NCBI GenBank assembly: GCA_963576565.1
Contig: OY755038.1
Coordinates: forward strand, 174,761,287 to 174,825,286
Source: Aspidapion aeneum
Taxonomy: Eukaryota; Arthropoda; Insecta; Coleoptera; Brentidae
Reading direction: 5' to 3'
DNA: 64,000 bases
Shown here: positions 55,101 through 63,607 of the stretch, in pieces
Layout: every line of letters begins with the position of its first letter
Position numbering within the stretch: position 1 is the stretch's first letter
Notes under the pieces: generated by a model
Databases searched by the model: none
What the model was told of the DNA's origin: nothing
What the model saw: the letters and a program-made list of their open reading frames with translations, nothing else
Program-made: the position numbers and the translations under genes

Positions 55101-57432
55101 CAATATAAAAATGATTTGAAATTTCGGTCGGCAAAGGTGCAGAAACCGGTTGCATATGATTATTATCTAAATAATCTTGTAAAACAGAGCTGTAGGCAGC
55201 ATAAAAATCAGGGTTTTGTAGCAATTTCTTCTCAAGGGAGAAAAAACGACGTACGGCAATGGATCGAGTGTCGCCAAAATCTGGAGCAGTAACTTTAAAT
55301 GGTAAAGATACAATATATCTCCCCTCCTCATTTTTTGAGGTAGTTTTCAAAAAATAATTTTCGCAAAACTCATCTTCGGGGTCAATGGCCTTGACATTAG
55401 GTATGTCATCTATTTGCCAAAATCGTTGTAGATTTTTATCTAAATTGACAAAAGAATCGTTCATTGACGTAGTAAAAAATGTTTTAATTTGATTTGTAGT
55501 TGAAGGTGAAAGTGAAAGATTGCCCATTATTCCCCAACCAAAAATAGTATTAATGCAGACGGGGTTGTTGGGTCCCGTAGACAAACGACCATCTAGCAAA
55601 ATGTAAGGGTACACATCGCCGCCCAACAATAAATCAATTTTATCGCTTTTATTAAAGCCTGGGTCAGCTAGTTCTAAGTTGGCGAGAAAAGGAAAACTTT
55701 TAATCGAAAATGAGGAATGAGGTAAATCACTACAAATTTTATGGAGTATTATCGCATCAAAATTAAAAACAAAATTATTATCACGCAAAGAGGATATATT
55801 GCAATTAATTCCAGATTTTGCCGAAGTTGTCATTCGATCTAAGCTTTGTAGAGTCATGGCGATATTAAATTTAGGAAGGCCCAAACTATCAGCACATGAC
55901 TTAGATATAAATGAAGATTGAGCACCAGAGTCACAGATGGCGCGCACTGTGTGCCAATTTTGAAAAACATCCTGTATTTGTATTAAAGCGGTACAGAGAA
56001 GTACTTCGCGATCATTTAAAGACATACCAGTAACAATGGTGTTAGTGGTTCTATTAAATTCGGTAGCCACGGGGCTCCTCGGGGGTTGCACTGCAGAAGT
56101 AGAGGGGCTACTCGCAGAACTAGGTGTAGAATTAATAGGAAAAAAATGTAAGAGACTGTGATGAAATTGGCCACAATGTAAACATCTTTTTTCTGATTTG
56201 CATTGCTGGGGTAAATTATGCTTTGAGGCCAAACAGTTGACACACGCTTTATGTTGTTTAACAATCTCAAAACGTTGCTGGGGAGTTTTCGCCAAAAAAT
56301 TAGGACATCTGTATATTATATGATCGCCACTTTTACAGAGAAAACAAAAATTTTGAGGGTTTGGAGTATTATTTAAGCCACTTTGGCCATTTGGAGACTG
56401 GGAGGCATTTTTGGAGGCTCTCTGAGTATTAGCAAACAAAGCAGATCGATTTTGAAACTTTGCTTGATTTTTCTGACTTGAAATTGACAAATCTTTATTT
56501 TTTAAGTAATCTTGAGTTTGTTGTATTTGTTCCAACGCAATGCAATGGCTAGAAACAAAAGCACGAATTTTATCATAAGAGGGGATCTCATTGGAGCAAT
56601 AATTTTGCTCAAATGCCTTGCGCGTGGTTAGGTCCAACCTATCCAAGAGCATTTGTGCCATAATATAATCCCAAAACTCCGTTTTAAAACCCATGACTTT
56701 TAAGGCACTTAAGTTTTTCGAAAAACAATCAAGCAAATTCCTCAAATTCGTAGCATTCTCTTTAGTAAGAGGAGAGAAGCCTTCAATTGCCTTCCAGTGA
56801 AGGTAAGCTTGTAATCGTTTATTTGTATACCTATCCACCAAGGTGTGGTAGGCATTTAAATAATTTTCAGCAAGGATAGGAATGTCAGAAATGACATCCA
56901 GGGCAGGGCCCTTTAAATTAGAAAAAAGCAAATTGAATTTTTCAAAGTTTCCCAGCGACCTATTATTGTGCACGATAGCATTAAAGGCTTGCAAAAAGGT
57001 TGGAAACTCCTTAAATTCCCCTTGAAAAAGAGGTATTTTTATCCTAGGCAGTAAACCATGCTGGTCTGTGGAGGCACAGGGACTGCCCATGGGATTTATC
57101 GTACTGCTCAAAAGCCCTCCATCTTCAAAGGGTAGTTCGAAAAGTTCGTAAAATATAGTGGAAATCTCGTCACAGCGTTTGCAAAAGTCCATAAACACTT
57201 TGTTTTCTACTACTAAGCGATCCTCATCAGAGGCTACCAACGTCAACAAAGTATTATGGTGCTTTTCAAAATCTTTTTTGATTTTTGACAATGTCCGAAA
57301 TTTGACTTTAAAGCCGCTGTGATAGGCAGGGTCATTTTTTGCGAGGGTCGCGGATTCAATGATCAAATTTAGCTGTGAAATCGCACTATAGCGCAAGGCT
57401 TTAGCCTTTAAAATTTTATCCGAACTAGACAT
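52141..57432 (-). CDS. gag-pol: BEL E Gag-Pol polyprotein, 1763 residues
   Basis: The frame from ATG 57432 is unbroken. In order: N-terminal coiled Gag; DUF1759-like core at about residues 125-280 (PLFQGEFKEFPTF); zinc knuckles from about 361 (CFLCKSGDHIIYRC, CVNC, CLHCGQFHHS); retropepsin DSGAQSSF at about 497; RT with VVFDAS, CDIRQMY and the FVDD box at about 912; RNase H with FCDSSERA at about 1090, LPRLELLG and TDSTVTLSW at about 1170; integrase zinc-binding HRSNLHCG then CHTC at about 1406-1441; catalytic core with IDFCGPF (1476), SDCGTNF (1544) and WESNIK (1584), giving the three acidic residues; and a DUF5641-like domain ending VKLCALP. All catalytic residues I can check are present. 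Gag and Pol are in one frame, as is usual for Pao elements. Confidence 0.96.
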   Translation of the reverse strand: MSSSDKILKAKALRYSAISQLNLIIESATLAKNDPAYHSGFKVKFRTLSKIKKDFEKHHNTLLTLVASDEDRLVVENKVFMDFCKRCDEISTIFYELFELPFEDGGLLSSTINPMGSPCASTDQHGLLPRIKIPLFQGEFKEFPTFLQAFNAIVHNNRSLGNFEKFNLLFSNLKGPALDVISDIPILAENYLNAYHTLVDRYTNKRLQAYLHWKAIEGFSPLTKENATNLRNLLDCFSKNLSALKVMGFKTEFWDYIMAQMLLDRLDLTTRKAFEQNYCSNEIPSYDKIRAFVSSHCIALEQIQQTQDYLKNKDLSISSQKNQAKFQNRSALFANTQRASKNASQSPNGQSGLNNTPNPQNFCFLCKSGDHIIYRCPNFLAKTPQQRFEIVKQHKACVNCLASKHNLPQQCKSEKRCLHCGQFHHSLLHFFPINSTPSSASSPSTSAVQPPRSPVATEFNRTTNTIVTGMSLNDREVLLCTALIQIQDVFQNWHTVRAICDSGAQSSFISKSCADSLGLPKFNIAMTLQSLDRMTTSAKSGINCNISSLRDNNFVFNFDAIILHKICSDLPHSSFSIKSFPFLANLELADPGFNKSDKIDLLLGGDVYPYILLDGRLSTGPNNPVCINTIFGWGIMGNLSLSPSTTNQIKTFFTTSMNDSFVNLDKNLQRFWQIDDIPNVKAIDPEDEFCENYFLKTTSKNEEGRYIVSLPFKVTAPDFGDTRSIAVRRFFSLEKKLLQNPDFYAAYSSVLQDYLDNNHMQPVSAPLPTEISNHFYIAHHAVFKKDSTSTPLRVVFDASMHAPGKISLNNAVYTGPPLQRDLQKILLLYRLHKFCFCCDIRQMYRMILVDPSQTNFQRIVWRFDPNQPIQDFEINRVLFGVSCSPFLAIRTLLQLAREHEDLPLASKIIEEAVFVDDVISGSDDFFKATEMKNQLIELLSRGGFELRKWASNCPELLSDLPESHISMKALSLDLDAENSTLKILGLNWNPHTDEFFYTFDCSLQTCTKRTILSNLARIYDPLSFLAPIVLILKLIVQYCWAEDLNWDDPVSPEIVFKWEKFKNELKFLHSVKIPRQIILPNASQIQLVGFCDSSERAYCAVAYIRIFYSDGNIKVFFVCSKSRVAPLRRKLTLPRLELLGAVLLAKLMDFLLETFSEKIKFDKILAFTDSTVTLSWIQGSPHKFKTFVSNRTAYIQGRISPEFWHYVPTEQNPADCGTREMYPSDLQRFYFWLEGPSFLNQPTNTWDFMTVTYDGNAVLEEQRKNIFNVFTCEQTVEYYVNNLFEKYSSLFKIKRIVAYFLRGLQKFKNPSYNFATDYLTNQDYYKSLLFISKCVQSFSFQKEIELLKDKKQLPKAFQKLCPFLHNESYDLLRVGGRLCHSNLSYDKKFPILLPSSAKFTELLILDLHRSNLHCGIQTTTFLLMQNFWVLSAKKVVRKVLSSCHTCWKTKPNSLQPPMGNLPKFRVSEAKVFENVGIDFCGPFTITLGRTRGAKTMKAYVCLFICCAVKAVHLELVSDMTSEAFLAALRRFIARRGLCSKISSDCGTNFVASEKYLRQIFSDCVKGEGIVWSFNPPAAPHMGGIWESNIKSLKTHLHRVVGNQILTYEELNTVLTQVEAIMNSRPLCALSTDPTDLAVLTPNNFLNLRPPGTIPDPNYCDIALNRLSRWQLLQRMHRDFWIRWHREYLHTLQQRAKWHQPLASIDIGTMVLIKDENSTPLDWPLGRIEDLIKGSDNVPRVAIVKTTKGTYKRPLVKLCALPTN

Positions 57433-58230
57433 GATTTAAAAAAAAATCCAAAAAATAATTGACAAAAATTAGGTAAACTGAAAAAAAAATCAAAATTTGG
57501 ACACCCTGTATAAATATTAATGTCCTACGTTTAATTACAATAATCAAACTATAAGCGCACAAAAGTAAAGAAAATACCCGATGCAAACTAATGATAACAA
57601 AAAAACTTGTGTATAAGTTTTTTTATCTTCGCCTCGCGAATTCAAATAAGTAGGTACCTACTATGTACTAAATTTAAAAATAAATACCTACAAATCAAAA
57701 GCATTTAATTTGGTAAAACTATTTATCTGCCTTTACACGAAAACAAATTCTCAAGTTAAGAATTAAATTTCCTTCAAAATTTATTATGCACGCAAAAAAT
57801 GGATACAATCATAGCCATTTGCAGACAGATATTATAATAGTAAATTAGAAATAGATATATTCATAGCAATTTTTACGCAAAAACGAATATAGTAAAGCAT
57901 CCGCAATCGGATATAGTCATAGCAATTTGCAATAAGCAAAAATGAATATGGCAATTTGGAGATTTTTTTTCGAGCAAATTGGATATAATTATAGCAATCC
58001 ACAAATGTGAAGGCACAACGGCTAAAATAATAGCACTTTGCAGACACTATTTTAAACTATTTCCAGTGACAAACAAAAAAACACCCAAATTCCATACGGT
58101 TTTTTTTTTTACAAAAAAGAAACGAAAAAACTTGATTTATTCGAAACAAAAAAAAGCATAGTAGTTTACAGATTTTATCTGTGTTTGGTTTTTCGCATGA
58201 AAAGGCTAAATTTATTGGTAAAAATATTTA

Positions 58231-58485
58231 ATTTTTACACAAAAAAAATCGCAAAATGTATTTTAGAAACCTAGGGGTTTTCTAAAGTAGGCATGTAAGA
58301 AAAACAAGGGTTTTTCTTGCATTTGTTTTTACACAAAAAAAAATCGCAAAATGTATTTTAGAAACCTAGGGGTTTTCTAAAGTAGGCATGTAAGAAAAAC
58401 AAGGGTTTTTCTTGCATTTGAAACCAGTAAAAAAGGCATTTAGGAAAAACAAGGGTTTTTCTTGCATTTGAAACCAGTAAAAAAA
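58231..58485. repeat. Tandem repeat in BEL E leader, about 95-bp unit
   Basis: Unit 1 is about 58231-58324 and unit 2 about 58325-58419, nearly identical (tcgcaaaatgtattttagaa, acctaggggttttctaaagt). A third, shorter unit follows at 58420-58485 (gaaaaacaagggtttttctt). Each unit has two small palindromes. Confidence 0.88.
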
Positions 58486-58519
58486 AACTAACCTAAAAAG
58501 GCAAAAAAACGATTCCAGA

Positions 58520-58541
58520 AATCCGGGTCGCTAAGGATCAA
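58520..58541 (-). other. Primer-binding site of BEL E
   Basis: On the minus strand tgatccttagcgacccgg starts three bases after the LTR. It resembles the sites in elements A to C, and a small offset from the LTR is shared with B and C. Confidence 0.55.
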
Positions 58542-58544
58542 AAA

Positions 58545-59248
58545 TGGGGCTCCCTGGTGGTCCAGATAGGAGAGTTGTCTGGAATTTAACGGTGTCAGAT
58601 GTGGACTGTAATTTTAAGGGAATAAGGTCATAGGCTAAGCTGGTACAAGGGATTCTGAAATGGTCTAGTTTACCTTCTAGGTTAGTGTAGCAATAAACAA
58701 ATGTATGTAAGGTAAAAATAATGCATTTTCACTTACCATTTTTATACAGGAAGCGGAACTCATGGGAGGACACGCTGTTAAACCGTGCTTTTTGCACCCA
58801 CATTCATGTGGTAGGAGAGTCGCTAACACGCGTGTATTATCGTTCGAAGGCGAAACGGTTCTCTCTGTGCTGCAGCAGGTCTCGCTGCTGCGTTCATTCT
58901 CCCACATGGCGCCCAGTGGCGTCGTTAATCCATAGGCGTAGGAGAAAAGGAATAAGTAGGAAGGAATGAGATTACGAAGGTCCATATTAAAGGAACTAGG
59001 AACCTTAGTAATTCAAAATGCATTTTATGTAAAGTAAATTAATTATAGCAAATTGTAATATTTGCCTCTAAAACCGCGGGAGTTTCAAATGCAAATAACC
59101 CAGTAATTTTAAGTACTTAATTAGTTAATTAATACTAAATAAACAAAAAATAGAAAATGCTCTAGTGAATCACCAAATAGCCTAATTCGAACCAATTTGG
59201 TAAATTATAGTAAAAAGAACATATTTACAAAAAGGAAGGCGGGACGAA

Positions 59249-59251
<3 letters not shown>
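58545..59251 (-). mobile_element. 5' LTR of BEL element E
   Basis: 707 bp, identical by eye to the 3' LTR. Transcription would start here towards lower coordinates. A 102-codon open frame occurs in both LTRs (51524-51832, 58677-58985) but looks incidental. Confidence 0.96.
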
Positions 59252-59326
<75 letters not shown>

Positions 59327-59369
59327 ATATATATCTATATATATCTATATATATATATATATATATATT
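59252..59369. repeat. (TA)n microsatellite, insertion site of BEL E
   Basis: About 58 TA repeats with a few tatctata interruptions. The shorter (TA) run on the other side of E (51379-51391) is the remainder of the same tract. Confidence 0.95.
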
Positions 59370-59836
59370 ATATACGTATCGCCGTTTGTTAAAAACAAAT
59401 ATTGTTTCCTAATTTTTTTTATAAAATAACATTTTATAGTCGTACCCTGTTAGAACGTCATTACCGTTATCACTTTTTAATTCCTAAATATCTATCGCTA
59501 GAGGCGCTTTAAGCGAGCGCGCGCGAATTGTTCTTATTCCTTCAACATTTCTCAATACAGAGATCGCAATGCCCGAGTAAAGCCACATCTGTTATATGCA
59601 GTTTTTAGCGTTAATACGTGCATTGGTTAAGCTGGTCCGATCATAAGTTGTAATTACGGTTGTCAGTATAGTGTGGTAAATAAAATATATTTATTTTCCA
59701 TTTTATACATATTTTATGTATAAAATTTCTTGTACAAGCAAAATTGCTTGCAATATTGCTCTAAAGCACTACATGTATCGCCGTTTGTTAACAGCAAATA
59801 TTATTCTTAATTTTTTTTAGAAAATAACAAATATGC
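59370..59836. other. No gene recognised
   Basis: AT-rich sequence. A block at about 59377-59430 (atcgccgtttgttaaa) recurs at about 59774-59830, and 59735-59775 resembles the sequence just before the hairpin at 50979, so the regions flanking E share a repeat. Confidence 0.4.
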
Positions 59837-60078
59837 ATTGAGATAAAACTAAAGCCAAGTTCTCCAATACAAATTTCAAAATGAAAGGTTCTTACTAGTT
59901 TGGAAATATTTTTCTAAACTTGGCTATTACGGTTGAAAATGACTCTTAGGCACAGTGCTAAATTGAACATAAAGAAGTTTGGCTGTAATAGCAAAGTTTA
60001 AAAAAACATTTCCAAACTAGTAAGAACCTTTCATTTTGAAATTTGTATTGGAGAACTTGGCTTTACTTTTATCTCAAT
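59837..60078. mobile_element. MITE with ~95-bp TIRs
   Basis: Left end ATTGAGATAAAACTAAAGCC and right end its inverse; the arms match through aaggttcttactagtttgg to a centre near 59955. 242 bp with no coding capacity. No TSD longer than one or two bases is clear. Confidence 0.8.
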
Positions 60079-60269
60079 TCTTTTTACGGAATGCCATTTC
60101 GCGCACTTGACTTTTTTTACATGAAATGTTTTTGTTATGATACTATTACAAATAGATTTAGCAAATTTTTTTTTAATGTTTTTTTTTATTTAAAAAATTT
60201 ATTTATGTAGGTAAACTTTTTTAAGAGATGTGTATTTATGTCGCAAATTTAGCGGGTACTTTGTTTTAA

Positions 60270-60830
60270 TTTAAGGTTTCGATATCGCGCTGCGAGCCTC
60301 GAACAATGCCGTCCACATTAGCAAATAGATCGCGCTCGTTGATTGAGGCTCGTGGTTCGTTAATGAGTACCCGGCTTAAGAGTCTTTGAATAAAAAAAAA
60401 ATTTGTAAATTCTAATATAAGTAGGAACTTAACTATACATTATCAAAGCACTAAAGCACACCAATAGTGGGTTGTGGTGGGTCTTATCAAAATTAGAGGC
60501 TTTTACCAGCTTTGTTGTACTTTTCACTACCTTATTTAGTTTAAAACAGCGCATTCTACCGAAAAACGAAACATTTGTATGATCCGAGAAGAAATGCTGG
60601 GACACGAGATCCTAAAACTGGGACTGTCCCGTTAAAAACGGGCCTTATGGTAGGTTTATACTTTATTAAAGCAAACACAATAAAATTACTTTTGTTTCCA
60701 AAAATCCCTGACTTTTCCCTGATCAATAAAATTCCTTGACTTCCCGGTTTCCCAGAAAATGGCTACCCTGATTTTTTTGTATTGTTTTGTTTTATTTTAA
60801 TTGGTATACTGGGATAAAATGATAAAATTA
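60270..60830. repeat. Inverted partner of 49130-50230
   Basis: The reverse complement of this segment matches the sequence downstream of BEL D: tataccaatt near 60800, cgttaaaaacggg near 60630, cattctaccg near 60555, ggtacccggctt near 60370. It may be a second, reversed LTR or LTR-linked repeat of the D family, and it lacks the 445-bp block with the MITE. Confidence 0.65.
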
Positions 60831-60859
60831 TTCAAAAATAAAGAGATAATTAAAATAAA

Positions 60860-61285
60860 TGGATCCATTACGGATCTGATACCTTCCTAGCTAGCCTATT
60901 GGCACACTTCAAGTAAAACCATCAGCCTTGAAAACAGTTTTGTAAATATCTCAGAAACTAAAGCTTTTACAGAGTTTTGGTTATAACACAAACTATATGT
61001 GGTCTACTATATTTTGAAAACCGCATATTGATACGACGCTAATTTTTTAATTGCCAAAAAACTGTTGGATCGATGGATTTCGACCAAAATCTAATCAGTT
61101 CGAGGGAGTGTCGAGCACTATTCTACCTGAAAATTTTATGAAAATCGGTTGGACGGTTTAGGAGCTATCGTGTTACGGACAGAAATAATATACACACACA
61201 CATACATACCCACACATACATACACACACACAAACAGACAGACATCACGACGATATTGCTAAGATAGGTCAAAACACACCCAACT
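60860..61285. repeat. Dispersed repeat with CA/CAGA microsatellite
   Basis: Same family as 40740-41110 and 14727-15010. It includes gaaaatcggttggacggtt, tatcgtgttacggacag, and an ACAC...CAGACAGACATCACGACG run at about 61191-61253. Confidence 0.65.
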
Positions 61286-61469
61286 AACATACTTTCGACG
61301 TTACCTCAAAAAAATTTTTTTTGTCGAAACTAATCTTCTCTAGCCTAAAATTAGAAACAATGAAAAAATCCAAAATAACATTTTGAGTGTGACACGTCAT
61401 TTTAAAGAAAATTTTAGGCTGATAAGAAATATATCTACTCTTCCATACTTTAAGGACTTGTTCCAAGTG

Positions 61470-62060
61470 AAAGAGAAAATGCCAAAACATGGGAATTCCG
61501 TTGAACGAAACCACCTTGTATACTTTATGTTTCGCCGATGATCAGATAGTAGTGGCGCAGGATTATGACGACCTTGAATATATGACACGAAAACTAATAG
61601 AAGAGTACAATAAGTGGGGACTAGAGGTTAATCTCAATAAGACAGAGTATATGTGTATCGGTGGAATGAAACAGGATCTAATCTTAAATACCGGGCAGCG
61701 AATTCAGTCCTGTGATGAGTATAAATACTTAGGTCTAAAAATTACAGCTGACGGAACACTAGACAAAGCTATAAAAGATCGAGAACTTTATTAAATGGAA
61801 TAATTTCGGACCAAAGTATATCAAAACATAACAAAAAGCTTATATATAACACCATTGTAAAAAGTATTATTACATACGGCTCAGAAGTATGGCCAATCAA
61901 GGATAGAACAGAAAAAATGCTTTCCGCTACGGAGATGGACTATACAAATCAAAGAATAAGAGAAATTATGACAGTGGATGAACGTACTTTAGTGGATGAT
62001 ATAAGAACAAAACAACTAGTGTGGTACGGACATGTACAAAGAAGTTTCAACGTATCAATC
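61470..62060 (+). pseudogene. Non-LTR reverse transcriptase fragment
   Basis: Frame 61489-61794 contains IPLNETTLYTLCFADDQIV, with FADD the catalytic box, then EYNKWGLEVNLNKTEYM and CDEYKYLGLKIT, the palm and thumb of a non-LTR RT. After a shift at 61795 the sequence continues as YNTIVKSIITYGSEVW, then EMDYTNQRI and LVWYGHVQRS. This ordering is seen in RTE-like and related insect LINEs. The N-terminal RT and any endonuclease are absent. Dead. Confidence 0.8.
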
Positions 62061-62238
62061 AACAACAAAAAAAATATATTTACAATTTTCTACATTTTTC
62101 TACAAGAAATAATAACAACTTTTTAAAAATAAAACTATCACCTCAAACCTTAAGCCTAAGTCCTCAATTCAAGCGGAAAGAATCAACCTGAGAAGCTCTG
62201 CCAAAAGAAAATGTCAAGATTTTCGAAATTTTTTATAG

Positions 62239-63240
62239 ATGTCAAAATTCACAAAAATTTCCATCACTGGAAATGGGAATTGCCTCTTCAACTCTGTAAG
62301 TAAATTTCTTTACAACACCGAAGAATATCATCTAAATCTAAGAAAACATGCTGTTTCGTACATTAGAGATAATTGGGATCTATTTTCAAATTTTCTGGAA
62401 AATACGGTTCAAAATTCAAAAGAAAAATATTGTAATTTAATGTTCAAGGACGATACTTTTGGTACTTATTTAGAATGCCAGGCCCTATCGAATATACAAC
62501 TAATAAATTTTGAAATATTTGTTTTTGATCCCAATACCGACATATTAGAAAAATCAGTTTTGACATTAAAAAGCTCATCAAATAAAATTGAAAACGCTAA
62601 TAGTAACCAAACAATTCAACTTCTTGTTACTGGAAATTTGGACCATGGACATTTCGATCTTTTAAAACCACTAAAGGAAGACAAAAAAGAAAATACAATC
62701 CAAATGAAAAAACCTTTATGTAAATTTTGCAATAAAACCTTTAAAAATGACAACGGTCTTAAAATTCACCAATCAAGAATACATAATCAGTTATCACAAA
62801 AGCATCCCGATGAAGACTTTGCTTCGCAAAATTCAACTACCATTAACAACAATAACTCTCCTCTTTCACAAAATTCAGATTCAATATGTGAAATATGCAG
62901 AAAACATTGCAAAAATAAGAAAGGTCTTAAACAACATTATGCCATCAAGCATAAAGACTCTTTTACTTCTTTAGACGAAGATAATTTGGACGCTATAGAA
63001 ATAAATTCACTTTTAAGTAATTTAAAATCATTCATTCCAGTAGTAAAAAGAATTCCAAAAGCTGCACGCTCTTTAGTTGCGGAAGAACTCACATTATTAC
63101 TTAGAAATTGTAAACCAGACACTTGTCTTAAGCCTTGGCTTCACTTATTACTGTTTTGCTATTTTGTTCTTCAAGTTCCTGAGAAAAAAGGTGCAAACAA
63201 AAAGAAATCTCTGTCCTCCCTTATTAAAGAAAATTTTTAA
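62239..63240 (+). CDS. N-terminal part of a non-LTR element ORF: OTU-like domain plus two C2H2 fingers
   Basis: The 333-codon frame opens MSKFTKIS and reaches GNGNCLFNSVS, where Cys15 aligns with the nucleophile of OTU cysteine proteases; the Asp usual two residues after the first Gly is Asn12. GTYLECQALSNI (about 75-86) and GHFDLLKP (His138) complete the OTU pattern. Two C2H2 fingers follow: C161/C164/H177/H182 and C217/C220/H233/H238. The tail SLVAEELTLLLRN ... CLKPWLHLLLFCYF and KKSLSSLIKENF is the kind of linker that precedes the RT in some non-LTR elements. The stop at 63238-63240 is caused by a frame change. It could instead be a domesticated OTU gene, but the continuation argues for a retroelement. 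Confidence 0.7.
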   Translation: MSKFTKISITGNGNCLFNSVSKFLYNTEEYHLNLRKHAVSYIRDNWDLFSNFLENTVQNSKEKYCNLMFKDDTFGTYLECQALSNIQLINFEIFVFDPNTDILEKSVLTLKSSSNKIENANSNQTIQLLVTGNLDHGHFDLLKPLKEDKKENTIQMKKPLCKFCNKTFKNDNGLKIHQSRIHNQLSQKHPDEDFASQNSTTINNNNSPLSQNSDSICEICRKHCKNKKGLKQHYAIKHKDSFTSLDEDNLDAIEINSLLSNLKSFIPVVKRIPKAARSLVAEELTLLLRNCKPDTCLKPWLHLLLFCYFVLQVPEKKGANKKKSLSSLIKENF

Positions 63241-63607
63241 AAATGGAATTGAAACAGTTGCCTACAAAACTTTTAATTGAATCGCTTCAAACTTCACGGA
63301 GATCTTCAACAACCAAAGAAAATAACCCAATCAAGAATAATGAAAAACATCTGTCCAAGAAAATAGAGGGAAAAATTTCAGAATGTGACATTAGAGGAGC
63401 TATACGTTTGATTTCATCCGAAGATACACTGGCGCCGAAAAATGCAGAAAAAATGAAAAGAAAAACATCCAAAACACGACGAGGCTCAAAATTTTCCATT
63501 ATTAACCAATTATTCCAAAGATTTTAACCTAAATTTTTTATCAGAGACCAACATAAAGAAATCAATTTTTTTCTTTTAAACCAGGCTCGGCAGGAGGTCT
63601 TGATGCA
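63241..63607 (+). pseudogene. Continuation of the OTU non-LTR element up to the RT entry
   Basis: In other frames the linker goes on: FKNGIETVAYKTFN, then KKIEGKISECDIRGAIRLIS and SEDTLAPKNAE, then KEKHPKHDEAQ and finally KPGSAGGLD at about 63580-63604. The GSAGGLDG-type motif comes just before the RT in related elements. Two or more frameshifts are present. The frame ends where hAT sequence begins at 63608; the RT may continue past that insertion, beyond the window. Confidence 0.65.

Larger units (their letters stand above)
57433..58544 (-). other. Leader (5' UTR) of BEL E
   Basis: About 1.1 kb of AT-rich sequence between the 5' LTR and the Gag start, without meaningful ORFs. It carries an approximately 95-bp tandem repeat near the LTR. 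Packaging and dimerisation signals would be expected here but are not identifiable by eye. Confidence 0.7.
51392..59251 (-). mobile_element. BEL/Pao retrotransposon E, structurally intact
   Basis: The 7860-bp element has 707-bp LTRs that read as identical, a TATAT TSD within (TA)n (51387-51391 and 59252-59256), a polypurine tract, a primer-binding-like site, a 1.1-kb leader and a single uninterrupted Gag-Pol frame. No env-like ORF is present. It is the only element in the window that looks able to encode everything needed for its own copying. Confidence 0.96.

Noticed and set aside
59197..59412. ORF with a long IYIYIY run
   Set aside because: Translation of the (TA)n microsatellite.
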